64,000 nucleotides of DNA. Origin: Leucobacter rhizosphaerae. GTDB lineage: Bacteria; Actinomycetota; Actinomycetes; Actinomycetales; Microbacteriaceae. The notes beneath the pieces are model-generated. The model saw only the letters and a list, made by a program, of their open reading frames with translations, searched no databases and had not been told where the DNA came from. The stretch spans positions 1,736,001-1,800,000 of the forward strand of contig NZ_CP095043.1 of the NCBI RefSeq assembly GCF_022919175.1. Reading direction: 5' to 3'. The translations under genes and the position numbers were made by a program. Positions 1 to 10,461 of the stretch are shown piece after piece. How positions within the stretch are numbered: the first letter of the stretch is position 1; each line of letters opens with the position of its first letter.

Positions 1-1
1 T

Positions 2-271
2 GGCGGCGATCCCGTCTCGAACTACAACACCGCGACGCGCATGACCCTCGCGACCGCCGCTCCCGGCGACATCATCCAGTACGAGTACATCGAGTCGCCC
101 TCGTCGTGGGTCACCGGTGTCCACACGGTGCTGATCACCGGCGTGAACCCTGATGGCACCTTCTCGATCGTCGAGTCGAACAACCCCGGTGGATCCGGCC
201 TCGTCGGCGAGAACGACAGCTGGACCCCCGCGCCGCCGGCCGGCTTCGAGGCCGTCGTCTGGCGCTTCTAG
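2..271 (+). CDS. C-terminal fragment of an uncharacterised, possibly CHAP-like protein
   Basis: The reading frame is open from the left edge to a TAG at 269-271, so this is the 3' end of a longer gene whose start lies outside the window. About 89 residues are visible. The segment APGDIIQYEYIE followed by HTVLITGVNPDGTFSIVESN resembles the second half of CHAP or NlpC/P60-type amidase domains, where a glycine-aspartate turn precedes a strand and a histidine sits in a HxxxI context. The visible part ends in VVWRF, as domain ends often do. The similarity is weak and the catalytic cysteine would lie upstream, so the function is inferred only. A strong hairpin follows the stop. Confidence 0.55.
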   Translation, partial: GGDPVSNYNTATRMTLATAAPGDIIQYEYIESPSSWVTGVHTVLITGVNPDGTFSIVESNNPGGSGLVGENDSWTPAPPAGFEAVVWRF

Positions 272-295
272 CACTGCGCAGTCTGGGACTGCGGA

Positions 296-328
296 GGGGC
301 GGGATGGGCGTTGAGCCCGTCCCGCCCC
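296..328 (+). terminator. Rho-independent-like terminator
   Basis: A 14-base arm at 296-309 pairs with 315-328 around a 5-base loop, with a single G-T wobble. The stem is GC-rich and is followed by TGTCTGTTT. It lies 25 bases after the stop of the partial gene and is well placed to end that transcript. On the other strand it also lies downstream of the glycosyltransferase pair that ends at 429. Confidence 0.7.
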
Positions 329-428
329 TGTCTGTTTGCGGCCTGCGCTCCTCACACTCTCTTGGGGGTGAGCGATAGCTGGGCTGGGTGAGGGAAATCT
401 TCCCGGAAATCGCTCACACCCCCAGACG

Positions 429-1640
429 TCAGGCCCGCGCGAGCACCCGCTCGTACAGCGCGATCATGCGCGCCGTCTGCGACGACTGCAGGAACCGCTC
501 CGACTCCGCATCGGGCACCCGGAGCGCACCGGGATCCGCCGACAGCGCCGCCACGGCGGAGCGCAGCGTGTCCGCGAGCGCCGACACACTCGCGTCCTCG
601 ACCCGCCACTCCGGGCGCACCGCGACGTCGTCCGCGATCTGCGGATCGCAGAAGATCGTGGGCGTCCCGAGCGCGGCCGCCTCGAACGGGGTGAGCCCCT
701 GCGTCTCGAACCCGATCGATGTCTGCACGAGCGCATCCGCGTCCCGCATCGCCGCAAGCGCCTCCGCGTACGGCACCGGGCCGGGCACGGTCACCCGATC
801 CGCGAGCCCCAGCTCGGCGATCCGCTTCGTCACCTTCGGCAGCAGCAGCCCCGCCCCGTGCAACGCGACGTCGGCGTCGATCCCCGACTCCCCGATCGCC
901 TCGATGAACTCGAGCACGCGCTTCTCCTGGCTCATCCGCCCGAGCCAGATGAGCTTCGGTCGTGACCGCTCGCTGCGCGCGACGGCACGGACGGAGGTGA
1001 TCGCCGCGTCATCCACACCGTTGGGCGTGACCTCGATGCGATCCGCGACCCCGGCGGCCCGGAGCTCTTCGGCGAAGTGGCGCGAGGGCGCCATGACCAT
1101 GCTGGCTTCTGCCGCGAGTTCCGCCAGGTAGCGCCAGGCACCGCGTGACGCGCGGTCGACTCGGCCCCGAGTCCGGCCCAGCGCCAGCGCCCGCCACGCG
1201 CGGAGCCCCTGGAAGACCACCGGCGCGAGCGGGGTGACGGCGCGGGTGCCCTCATCGACGTGGTTGTGCATCGTGTGCAGGATCGGCACCCGCAACCCGC
1301 GGGCGGCGCGGATCCCGATGAGCGCGCCCCAGAAGTCCCCCTGGATATGCACCAGATCGATCCTTGGCCGCGCGGCCAGCGCCGCGGCCAGCGCCCGATC
1401 GGTGCTGGCGCCGGGCCAGCTGATGCCGTACTCGCGATCCCGCGTGATCGGCCACGACGGCAGGTCGACGTACGCATCTGCGTCAGCCGGGTCGACGGTG
1501 TACCCGGGCCGGTGCAGAGCCGGCGCCGCGATCGTGACGCGGTGCCCCGCGCGCTCCAGGAACCGCCGCTGCAGCCGGATGGCCACCTGCACCCCGCCGA
1601 GCGAGTCGGCATGCTGATCGGTGACGATGAGGATGTGCAC
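429..1640 (-). CDS. GT4-family glycosyltransferase (downstream member of pair)
   Basis: 403 residues, GT-B fold. The N-terminus (HILIVTDQHADSLGGVQVAI) is the usual GT4 opening with the glycine-rich acceptor-side loop. The C-terminal half carries the nucleotide-sugar motif around GFETQGLTPFEAAALGTP, a version of the retaining EX7E signature. It probably transfers a sugar from an NDP- or GDP-sugar to a lipid or cell-envelope acceptor on the cytoplasmic side; donor and acceptor cannot be read from the sequence. It starts at a GTG two bases after the stop of the preceding GT4 gene, so the two are almost certainly co-translated. Paired GT4 enzymes of this kind often act successively on one glycolipid. 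Confidence 0.8.
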   Translation of the reverse strand: MHILIVTDQHADSLGGVQVAIRLQRRFLERAGHRVTIAAPALHRPGYTVDPADADAYVDLPSWPITRDREYGISWPGASTDRALAAALAARPRIDLVHIQGDFWGALIGIRAARGLRVPILHTMHNHVDEGTRAVTPLAPVVFQGLRAWRALALGRTRGRVDRASRGAWRYLAELAAEASMVMAPSRHFAEELRAAGVADRIEVTPNGVDDAAITSVRAVARSERSRPKLIWLGRMSQEKRVLEFIEAIGESGIDADVALHGAGLLLPKVTKRIAELGLADRVTVPGPVPYAEALAAMRDADALVQTSIGFETQGLTPFEAAALGTPTIFCDPQIADDVAVRPEWRVEDASVSALADTLRSAVAALSADPGALRVPDAESERFLQSSQTARMIALYERVLARA

Positions 1641-1642
1641 GG

Positions 1643-2830
1643 TCAGCTCGCGACGGGCTCGCCGCGGTAGAGCGCCTCGAAGGTGTCCAGGGTGCGATCG
1701 ATGTCGTGGACCTGCACGGCGTCGAGGGACGCCTGCTGCATGCGCAGGTACTCCTCGCGCGGCATCGTGAGGATCCGCTCGAGGCGGTCGGCCAGTTCGC
1801 GGTCGTTGCCGGGCTGGAACAGGTACCCGTTCTCGCCGTCGCGCACGAGGTGCGGCAGCGCCATCGCGTCGGCGGCGACGATCGGGAGGCCCGAGGCCAT
1901 GGCCTCCATGGTGGCGATGGACTGGAGCTCGGCGACCGAGGCGATCACGAAGATGCTGGCATTGGTGAGGGACGCCCGGAGCTCCTCGTCGGTGACGCGG
2001 CCGGTGAAGGTCACACGCGAGGCGATCCCGAGCTCCGTCGCGAGCTTCTCGAGCTGCTTGCGCTGATCACCGTCGCCGACGACGGTGAACGTGACGTCGA
2101 GCGACGGATCGAGCCGCGGGATCGCGCGCAGGATCACGTCGATCTCCTTCTCGAGCGTGACCCGTCCGACGAACACGAGGCGGTGCGACGTCCGCTCGGT
2201 GAGATCGGGCGTGTAGTTCGAGGCGCGGAGTCCGCAGCTCACCGGGCGCACACCACGCCGGTGCGTGTTGCGCTCGAGGAAGTCGGCCGCGCGCTGGGTC
2301 GGGGTGGTCACCGCGGCGGCGTGCTTCAGGATCCGGTCGGCACCCCGCCACCCCCACCGCACGAAGGCGCGCTTCGCACGCTCCGGGAGGAGGGTGAAGT
2401 CGAGCACGTTCTCCGGCATCACGTGGTTCGTGGCGATGATCCGGATCCCGCGCTTCGCGCCCTCGATGGCGAGCGCGCGCCCGATCACGATGTGGGACTG
2501 GATGTGGATCACGTCGGGCCGGACGCGGTCGAGGAGCTTCCGCGCGTAGCCGCGCGCCCGCCACGGCAGCACGAAGCGCAGCCAGTCGTGCGGGTACCAC
2601 CGCCAGCTGGCCCAGCGGTGCACGGTCATGCGCTCGCCCTCGATCGTCTCGACGAAGGTGCCGGCCTTTCGGTGGGTGATCGAGGGGGCGACGACGTGCA
2701 CGTCCTCGCCGCGCTGCACGAGGCCGGCGGCGAGGCGCTCGGCGAAGCGGGCGGCGCCGTTCACGTCGGGGAGGAAGGTGTCGCAGCCGATGAGGATGCG
2801 GAGCGGCGCTGGGCGATCGGTGGTGCTCAC
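1643..2830 (-). CDS. GT4-family glycosyltransferase (upstream member of pair)
   Basis: About 395 residues from the chosen GTG at 2830, which has GAAGGA 12 bases upstream. A longer GTG start at 2902 would add 24 residues of low-complexity sequence without a clear ribosome site. The protein opens RILIGCDTFLPDVNGAARFA, which contains the donor/acceptor loop of GT4 enzymes. It has the EX7E retaining motif in the segment ELQSIATMEAMASGLP and a DGDQ segment typical of lipid glycosyltransferases such as diacylglycerol glucosyltransferases and PimB-like enzymes. It is likely cytoplasmic and membrane-associated. The following GT4 gene starts two bases after its stop. The exact sugar and acceptor are unknown. 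Confidence 0.8.
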   Translation of the reverse strand: MSTTDRPAPLRILIGCDTFLPDVNGAARFAERLAAGLVQRGEDVHVVAPSITHRKAGTFVETIEGERMTVHRWASWRWYPHDWLRFVLPWRARGYARKLLDRVRPDVIHIQSHIVIGRALAIEGAKRGIRIIATNHVMPENVLDFTLLPERAKRAFVRWGWRGADRILKHAAAVTTPTQRAADFLERNTHRRGVRPVSCGLRASNYTPDLTERTSHRLVFVGRVTLEKEIDVILRAIPRLDPSLDVTFTVVGDGDQRKQLEKLATELGIASRVTFTGRVTDEELRASLTNASIFVIASVAELQSIATMEAMASGLPIVAADAMALPHLVRDGENGYLFQPGNDRELADRLERILTMPREEYLRMQQASLDAVQVHDIDRTLDTFEALYRGEPVAS

Positions 2831-2947
2831 GGTGTGCGGGAGTCCTTCGGTCGGGTCGTCGTTCGCCGGTGGGAGAACGGTTCCCAGTGTAGGCAGCGCC
2901 ACCGGAGAATCCCCCGAACCCCGCCGCGCTCGCGCAACAGCGGTCGG

Positions 2948-4261
2948 CTACCGACGCATTCCCCGGGCCCGCGGGATGTAGCGCGGCACCCACCGCGCGA
3001 ACCCGGCGACGCCCAGGATCGCGAGCACGCCGGTTGCGGCGCTCGCGATCGGCAGGGAGGCGACCGAGATCGCCGAGACCGCGAGCGGTGCCGCAGCGCC
3101 CCCGAAGTCCACGAGCGTGCGCCACGCGGCGAGGAATGGAGCCGGGTTGTTCATCGGAGCGAGGTCCGCGCCGAGCGTCAGGACGATCCCACTCGACAGC
3201 CCGTTGCCGATCCCGATCACCACGGCACACGCGATCAGCCACCCGACCGCCCCCGGCACGTCGTGGGTGAGGGAGAGCACGAGGAAGCTCAGGGCCATCG
3301 CGGCGGTCGCCGGGAGCGCCGCCCACAGGCGCCCGAACCGGTCCATGACCTGCCCGCTCGTGTAGAACAGCGCGAAGTCGATCGTGCCGGAGATGCCGAC
3401 GACGAGGGCGATCCCGGGGGCGTCCATGCCGATCGAGAGGCCCCACAGCGGCAGGAAGACGTCCTTCACCGATCGTAGGCCCGAGAGGATCGCCGCGCAC
3501 CCGCCCACTCGCAGCAGGGGTGCGTGGCCCGCGCGGATCGCGGCCAGGATGCCGCCGGGCCGCTGGTCCGGGTTCGGGATCGCCGTGTTCGGGATCCCGG
3601 TGCCTCCCGTCGCGGATCCGCCTGTCGCGGCGCCGCTCGGTCCGGCACCGCCCGACTCGGTTCCGCCCGACGCCGCGAGTGGCACCAGCCGTTCGGGATC
3701 CGGCGCAAGGCCCACGAGCAGGGCCGCGAGCACGAGACACCCCATGAACGCCCAGATCGTGGCGCCGGGGTTGCCCGTCAGCGCGACGAGGGCGGCGGCG
3801 AGAAACGGCCCGGCGAAGCGGCCGAGACGATGCGAACCGCCGATGAGGGAGAGCGCACGGGCGCGGAAGGCGACGGGCACCCGCGTCGTCATGAAGGAGT
3901 GACGGGCCAGGCCGAAGGTCGCGGCGGCGAAACCGACGACGAACACGGCGAGGCCGAGCAGCGCGGGGGTCGGCGCGAGGGCGATCCCGATCGTCGCCAC
4001 CAGGGCGACCGCGGCAGCGATGAGCATGGCGATCCGCTCGCCCGCCCGTGACACCACCCAGCTCGCCGGCAGGTTGCCCGCGAGCTGACCCACGACCACC
4101 GCGGACGCGATGAACCCCGACAGCCCGAGGCTGGCGCCCATCTGGACCGCGATCACCGGGATGAGCGGCAGGACCGCGTACTCGCCCAGCGTGAACAGGA
4201 TCGTGGGTCCGTAGATGCTGGGCGCGAGCTTCAGCAGCAGCGCGGAGTTCGCGTTCGACAT
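2948..4261 (-). CDS. MFS transporter
   Basis: 437 residues with the alternating hydrophobic segments of a 12-helix major facilitator. ATG at 4261 is preceded by TGGAGACACC, a good ribosome site; the frame continues upstream to 4402 without one. The central cytoplasmic loop (roughly residues 195-235) is unusually rich in Gly, Ser, Thr and Ala, with repeated GG-T/S-G and IPN units. The helix 4-5 region has a PVAFRARALSLIGGSHRLGRF segment resembling drug-export MFS proteins. An XRE-family regulator is divergently transcribed 58 bases away, so it may control this transporter. The substrate is unknown. Confidence 0.8.
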   Translation of the reverse strand: MSNANSALLLKLAPSIYGPTILFTLGEYAVLPLIPVIAVQMGASLGLSGFIASAVVVGQLAGNLPASWVVSRAGERIAMLIAAAVALVATIGIALAPTPALLGLAVFVVGFAAATFGLARHSFMTTRVPVAFRARALSLIGGSHRLGRFAGPFLAAALVALTGNPGATIWAFMGCLVLAALLVGLAPDPERLVPLAASGGTESGGAGPSGAATGGSATGGTGIPNTAIPNPDQRPGGILAAIRAGHAPLLRVGGCAAILSGLRSVKDVFLPLWGLSIGMDAPGIALVVGISGTIDFALFYTSGQVMDRFGRLWAALPATAAMALSFLVLSLTHDVPGAVGWLIACAVVIGIGNGLSSGIVLTLGADLAPMNNPAPFLAAWRTLVDFGGAAAPLAVSAISVASLPIASAATGVLAILGVAGFARWVPRYIPRARGMRR

Positions 4262-4319
4262 GGTGTCTCCACAGTAGCGCGGGGCACGGAGGGGCCTGGG
4301 GACTGGGACTGAAAAAGCC

Positions 4320-4706
4320 ATGAACGCCCTACACATGAATGAGTGGGGCGCACACCCTCTGGATCTTCGCGCACAGGTCGAGCACGCTGGTTTGGTGCCC
4401 AAGACTCACTCCGCCGCAGCCGTGGAAATCGGCCGACGCGTGCGCGCGGAGCGTCAGCGGCTGGGCATCTCCCTCGAGGATCTCGGTGAGCTCTCGGAGA
4501 TGGGCGCGACGAGCATCGGACGGATCGAACGCGGTGTATCGAGCCCGTCGGTCGAGACGATCATTCGAATCTCGGCGGCGCTCGAGGTCGAGCCGGGGCG
4601 ATTTCTCTCCGGAGTCACACCCGAGGATTACGGGATCCGGCCGCGCCAGGTCACGGTCAGGGACCTGATCCGGGCCCGCGAGCAGCAGAACCACCGCCAG
4701 GCCTAG
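4320..4706 (+). CDS. XRE-family transcriptional regulator
   Basis: 128 residues with a HTH_3 domain at about residues 35-95. Its segments EIGRRVRAERQRLGISLEDLG, ATSIGRIERGVSSPSVETI and AALEVEPGRF are the classical five-helix Cro/CI-type pattern. The C-terminal 30 residues are basic and look disordered. The start is uncertain: ATG 4320 has no strong ribosome site, and GTG 4395 (beginning VPKTHSAAAVEIG) would give a minimal HTH protein of about 103 residues. It is divergent from the MFS transporter, suggesting local control. No sensor domain is visible. Confidence 0.75.
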   Translation: MNALHMNEWGAHPLDLRAQVEHAGLVPKTHSAAAVEIGRRVRAERQRLGISLEDLGELSEMGATSIGRIERGVSSPSVETIIRISAALEVEPGRFLSGVTPEDYGIRPRQVTVRDLIRAREQQNHRQA

Positions 4707-5076
4707 GAGCCGGGCGCCGCTGGCCGCGCCGCTGTCGTGGCGTGACGTGGCGTCCGCCACCCTGCGTCGCCGCACTCCCGCGCCGCTTCGGTGTGCAGTA
4801 CGGCACGCGAATCAGCTCCGAAAGGTGCACATCTGCACTCCAACGGGCGCGGGGGAGTTCCCGGTCCGCCCCACTTCCGACCGCCCCCGCCCCACTTCCG
4901 CGTGAACGCACGGACACCGCGGGGCGGCGCGCACGGTGTTGTTGCGCTCACTCGAGCAGACCAGCCGCTCGACGTCGGAGCGGGCGCGCGAGGAATCCTC
5001 GGATCGTGCACCTCACGCGGTGCACGCACGCCAGGCGGTCGGATTGGTGGGAATTCGACCGCACGAGAGGTGGGAG

Positions 5077-5108
5077 CCGCGTGACGGGCCGACCCGCGTG
5101 ACGGGCCG
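5077..5108. repeat. 15-base direct repeat pair
   Basis: CCGCGTGACGGGCCG occurs at 5077-5091 and again at 5094-5108, separated by two bases. It lies in the gene-free stretch downstream of the RsmC/RlmG-like gene. No function is evident. Confidence 0.75.
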
Positions 5109-5150
5109 GGCCGCGCGGCTCAGGTACAGTCGGGCCAGGGACAGAAAGAT

Positions 5151-5180
5151 CCCGGGCATACGAGTCCCGGGCATACGAGT
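5151..5180. repeat. Two-unit 15-base tandem repeat
   Basis: CCCGGGCATACGAGT is present twice without a spacer (5151-5165 and 5166-5180). Related CCGGGCA sequences follow at about 5195-5212. This may be a small variable-number repeat. It lies 57 bases beyond the stop of the methyltransferase gene. Confidence 0.75.
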
Positions 5181-5237
5181 GCCGGCAAGAGGATCCCGGG
5201 CAGTCCGGGCAGAAGGGCGCCGGGCGGAACCGCTCGC

Positions 5238-6452
5238 CTACCGACGGGTCGCGGCGAGCACCGTGAAGGTACGATCCCGGGCGACCTGCCGCACCGGGCC
5301 GATCACCTGCTCCACCAGCGACCGGTACCCCAGGTGCGAGTTGAAGACCAGGCGGAGCTCCCCGCCCGGGGCGAGCGCCCGCGCGCACGAGCGGATGAGC
5401 CGATGCGCGACCCCCGCGTGCACGGTCGCACCCGTGTGGAACGGCGGGTTGAGCAGGATCAGATCCGCCCAGCCGTCGGGCACGGCCTCCGCTCCGTCTG
5501 CGCGGTACACGGTGATGCGATCCGCCACTCCCGCGGCGGTTGCAGTCGTCCGCGTCGCCGCAACGGCGGCCGACGACTGGTCGGTCGCGATGACCTCGGC
5601 ATCGGGCCATCGCAGGGCCGCGGAGACGGCCAGCACCCCGTTGCCGCAGCCGAGGTCGACGATGCGGTGGGGATCTCGGTCGCCACCGAGTGGATGCGCG
5701 GCCGACGCCGCGAGTCCCGCGAGCAGCAGTCGGCTGCCGTGATCCAGCGTCGGCCCACCGAAGGTCGCGCCGTGCGCGGCGATCCGGAACGGCAGCTCGG
5801 GATCCGTGCCCCAGCGCGGGTACGCATCGGCGGGAACCGGGAGCGGATCCCGCGCGGTGAGCACCCGCGCCTTCTGCCGCCCGAGCCCGGCCGTGACCTC
5901 GCCGAAGGAGCGCGCGAGCACCTCGTTCATCGAACGGGTCATGTGCTTCACGCGCCCGCCCGCGAACACGACCACGGAGGGTTCCGCCCAGCGGGCGATC
6001 GCCGCGGCGATCTCGTCGAGCGCGTCGAGTCCTCGGGGCAGCTGCAGCAGCACGACGCGCGCACCGTGCAGCAGAGACTCACCGAGGTCGTCGTGAGAGA
6101 CGACCACGGCCGAACCCGCGAGATCAGGACCAGACCCCAGCCCGAGCGCCTCGGCGTTCCGCGCCATCGCGCGCTCGCCGAGCAGCGCGTCCTGATGGGA
6201 GCGGATGCCGAGCGCGCCGAACAGCGCGGCGGCACCGAGCGCGAGCGCCCCGTGCCGATCCCCGATCACCACGAGCTCACCCGGCGCGAGCCCGCGGATC
6301 GCGGGCTCGGCCGTCTCGAGCAGCAGGAGGTCCGCCGTGTCGTAGGCCTGGAGCTCGGGGGCGTCCAGGTCCGGTTCGCGGGAGAGCCGGGCACACAGCG
6401 CCCTGATCTCACCCGCACGTTCGTCGGGAGACGCGGCGCCTACGGCTGCCAC
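5238..6452 (-). CDS. RsmC/RlmG-like class I SAM-dependent methyltransferase
   Basis: 404 residues. The C-terminal half holds the SAM site (DLGCGNGVLAVSAA, then the acidic strand end IATDQS) and the catalytic NPPFHTG motif followed by AHRLI. This is the signature of the RsmC/RlmG family that methylates guanine N2 in 16S or 23S rRNA. The N-terminal half (about residues 1-200) is degenerate and matches the inactive methyltransferase-like domain of that family. The GTG start overlaps the end of hspR by 13 bases, so the gene is very probably translated as the last member of the heat-shock operon. The precise rRNA target is inferred at family level only. Confidence 0.8.
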   Translation of the reverse strand: MAAVGAASPDERAGEIRALCARLSREPDLDAPELQAYDTADLLLLETAEPAIRGLAPGELVVIGDRHGALALGAAALFGALGIRSHQDALLGERAMARNAEALGLGSGPDLAGSAVVVSHDDLGESLLHGARVVLLQLPRGLDALDEIAAAIARWAEPSVVVFAGGRVKHMTRSMNEVLARSFGEVTAGLGRQKARVLTARDPLPVPADAYPRWGTDPELPFRIAAHGATFGGPTLDHGSRLLLAGLAASAAHPLGGDRDPHRIVDLGCGNGVLAVSAALRWPDAEVIATDQSSAAVAATRTTATAAGVADRITVYRADGAEAVPDGWADLILLNPPFHTGATVHAGVAHRLIRSCARALAPGGELRLVFNSHLGYRSLVEQVIGPVRQVARDRTFTVLAATRR

Positions 6453-6859
6453 ACCACGACCTCGGCGTTCCGCCGAACCCGGGTGCCGCGTCGCAACGTG
6501 ACGACCTCACCGCCGCTCGAGCCCGCCGCGAACACCCGGCGCTCCGGGCGCTTCAGCATCTCGTCGGAGAGCGCGCGCTCGAGCTCCCGCACGCGGCCCT
6601 CGAGCTCGCGCACGCGATCCTCGAGCTGCAGCACGCGCCGGATGCCCTCGAGGCTCAGACCCTCGGCCGAGAGCCGAGCGACCTCGCGCAGCTGCGCGAC
6701 GTCGTGGAGCGAGTAGCGACGGGTGTTCCCGCGGGTGCGCTGCGGCGATACGAGCCCGATCCGGTCGTACTGCCGCAGCGTCTGAGGATGCATCTCGGCG
6801 AGTTCCGCCGCCGCCGCGATCGCGAAGACGGGGGTGAACCGATCCATCGATGTGGCCAT
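6440..6859 (-). CDS. hspR: HspR heat-shock repressor (MerR family)
   Basis: 139 residues. A MerR-type winged helix lies at residues 10-80 (FAIAAAAELAEMHPQTLRQYDRIGL, then the wing RGNTRRYSLHDVAQL). A coiled coil of RVRELE heptads follows at 85-110, then a basic tail. HspR binds HAIR operators together with DnaK and represses the chaperone genes. Three matching HAIR sites occur in this window, two before dnaK and one before clpB. The gene is 27 bases downstream of dnaJ in the same operon, giving the autoregulated dnaK-grpE-dnaJ-hspR order known from other actinobacteria. Confidence 0.93.
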   Translation of the reverse strand: MATSMDRFTPVFAIAAAAELAEMHPQTLRQYDRIGLVSPQRTRGNTRRYSLHDVAQLREVARLSAEGLSLEGIRRVLQLEDRVRELEGRVRELERALSDEMLKRPERRVFAAGSSGGEVVTLRRGTRVRRNAEVVVWQP

Positions 6860-6886
6860 GATGCTGTCCTCTCCGATCTCGGCCGG

Positions 6887-7855
6887 TTATCCGCGTGCGC
6901 GGGCGAGCAGATCCTCGCGGGGGTTCTCGTCGGGCTCGACCGCGCGGAATGCCTCGAGGGCCTCGCGCGCCTCGTCCGAGAGGTGCGACGGCACAACGAC
7001 CTGCACCTCCGCGAGGAGGTCACCGGTGCCCTTCGCGCTCTTCACCCCGCGCCCCTTGACGCGGAGCACCCGACCGCTCGGGGTCCCCGGCTGCACCTTG
7101 AGACGCACCGGCGCCCCGCCGAGCGTCGGCACCTCGACGGTCGCGCCGAGCGCGGCCTCCGAGAACGTGACCGGCAGCTTCAGGCGGAGATTCTGCCCAT
7201 CGCGCTCGAACACCGGGTGCTTGCGCACGCTCACCGTCAGGATGATATCGCCGGCCGGGCCGCCGTTCGGGCTGGGTTCGCCCTTGCCGCGGACCTTGAT
7301 CTTCTGGCCGTCGGCGACGCCCGCGGGAATCTTGACCTTGACCGACCCGCTCTGGGCCTGCAGTGTGACGGTCTTGCCGTTCACCGCGGTCTCGAAGTCG
7401 AGCGTCGTCGACGCCTGGATGTCGCGCCCGGGCTGGGGGCCCCGGGGGGCGCCCCCGCCGAACATGCCGCCGAAGAGATCCTCGAACCCCTGCGCGCCAC
7501 CCTGCTGGTAGCTGTACTGCCCGCCGCGACCCCCGGGGGCGCCGCCGCCGAACATGCCGCCGAAGACGTCCTCGAAACCCTGCGCGCCGCCGCCGCCCGA
7601 GGTGAATCGGGCTCCGCCCGCACCCATGGCACGGATCTGGTCGTACTCCGCGCGCTGCTCCTTGTCGGAGAGCACGGAGTAGGCCTCGCTCATCTCCTTG
7701 AACTGGGCCTCTGCCGCCGCATCGCCCGGATTGGAGTCCGGGTGATACTTCCGCGCGAGCTTGCGGTAGGTCTTCTTCAGCTCAGCGTCGGACACGTCCT
7801 TGGACACGCCGAGGATCTGGTAGAAGTCCTTTTCGAGCCAATCCTGACTAGCCAT
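6887..7855 (-). CDS. dnaJ: DnaJ-family co-chaperone lacking the zinc finger
   Basis: 322 residues. The J domain (residues 8-73) has HPD at 38-40 for stimulating DnaK. A Gly/Phe-rich linker (76-145) follows, then the two C-terminal beta-sandwich substrate domains (150-305). There is no CxxCxGxG zinc finger, so it is a class B (CbpA-like) J protein although it sits in the operonic dnaJ position. The linker contains an 18-residue unit, GAQGFEDVFGGMFGGGAP, at 91-108 and again at 121-138 with one change (V to L). The start overlaps the end of grpE by 8 bases. It delivers substrates to DnaK in the cytoplasm and belongs to the HspR regulon. Confidence 0.92.
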   Translation of the reverse strand: MASQDWLEKDFYQILGVSKDVSDAELKKTYRKLARKYHPDSNPGDAAAEAQFKEMSEAYSVLSDKEQRAEYDQIRAMGAGGARFTSGGGGAQGFEDVFGGMFGGGAPGGRGGQYSYQQGGAQGFEDLFGGMFGGGAPRGPQPGRDIQASTTLDFETAVNGKTVTLQAQSGSVKVKIPAGVADGQKIKVRGKGEPSPNGGPAGDIILTVSVRKHPVFERDGQNLRLKLPVTFSEAALGATVEVPTLGGAPVRLKVQPGTPSGRVLRVKGRGVKSAKGTGDLLAEVQVVVPSHLSDEAREALEAFRAVEPDENPREDLLARARG

Positions 7856-8504
7856 CTGCCCCCACCGCCACCGCTACTTTTGCGGGGCGCAACTCGACCT
7901 CACCGAGGCGGTACCCCCGCTCGATCACATCGAGCACGGTCTGCTGCTCCGTGCCGGGGACCGGCACCTGCGCGATGGCCTCGTGCACCTGCGGGTCGAA
8001 CGCGTCGCCCACCGCGCCGAAGGTCTCCAGACCGTAGCGCTCCATGGTGCCACGGATCTTCTGAGCGATCGTCGCGAAGGCCGTGCCCTCGACGAGGTCG
8101 CCGTGCTTCTCGGCACGATCGAGATCGTCGAGCACCGAGAGCAGCGGCGTGACCGCCGAGGCGATCGCGCGCTGCTTCTCGATCACGGCGTTCGCCTCCG
8201 TGCGCTTCCGGTAGTTCGCGTACTCCGCGGTGATCCGTCGCAGATCTTCCAGGTAGAAGTCCTCGGGGGCGCCGGAGCCGGCCGACTCGGCCTGCACGGC
8301 GTCGTCGGTCTGCTCCGCACCCAGGATGTCGTCGACGGTGAGTCCCGCATCGGCGGAACCGGAGGTGTCCTCGGCGTCTGAGCCGAGCGGCCCGGTGGAT
8401 GCAGCGCCCTGCGCTGCATCCTGGCCCGGGGCCGCCGATCCCGCTGCAGGAACCTCGTCACCGTTCGGGTGTTCCCCGTGCTGGCGCTGTTCCTCGTTCG
8501 ACAT
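7848..8504 (-). CDS. grpE: GrpE nucleotide exchange factor
   Basis: 218 residues. A long acidic, disordered N-terminus (about 80 residues) precedes the coiled-coil dimerisation helix (YLEDLRRITAEYANYRKRTEA) and the beta-wing that contacts DnaK. That part includes GDAFDPQVHEAIAQVPV and the terminal VLDVIERGYRLGEVELRPAKVAV, the most conserved stretch of the family. GrpE exchanges ADP for ATP on DnaK. The gene begins two bases after the dnaK stop and overlaps dnaJ by 8 bases, so it is tightly coupled in the heat-shock operon. Confidence 0.95.
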   Translation of the reverse strand: MSNEEQRQHGEHPNGDEVPAAGSAAPGQDAAQGAASTGPLGSDAEDTSGSADAGLTVDDILGAEQTDDAVQAESAGSGAPEDFYLEDLRRITAEYANYRKRTEANAVIEKQRAIASAVTPLLSVLDDLDRAEKHGDLVEGTAFATIAQKIRGTMERYGLETFGAVGDAFDPQVHEAIAQVPVPGTEQQTVLDVIERGYRLGEVELRPAKVAVAVGADG

Positions 8505-8506
8505 CG

Positions 8507-10390
<1,884 letters not shown>

Positions 10391-10461
10391 CTAGGTTCGG
10401 GATCGCGCGTTCGCGCACCCCAGGTCTCGGGCCCACCCCGCGGCTTGTGTCGCGCATACAG

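Larger units (their letters stand above)
4707..5237. other. 531-base intergenic stretch without a credible gene
   Basis: No open frame here shows family similarity or a start with a ribosome site; the frames present are shadows of base composition. It does contain short repeats, described separately: a 15-base direct repeat at 5077/5094 and a 15-base tandem repeat at 5151-5180. There is also a small inverted repeat GTGCACC/GGTGCAC at 5006-5025. A TACAGT box at about 5125-5130 could be a promoter element, but no gene follows it on that strand. Confidence 0.6.

Noticed and set aside
1706..3478. 590-codon plus-strand frame opposite the GT4 and MFS genes
   Set aside because: Low-complexity composition, spans two real genes and their intergenic region, and has no ribosome site.
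4948..5610. Minus-strand frame of 220 codons covering the 4707-5237 gap
   Set aside because: It overlaps most of the conserved methyltransferase C-terminus in another frame and has no recognisable domain, so it was not called as a gene.
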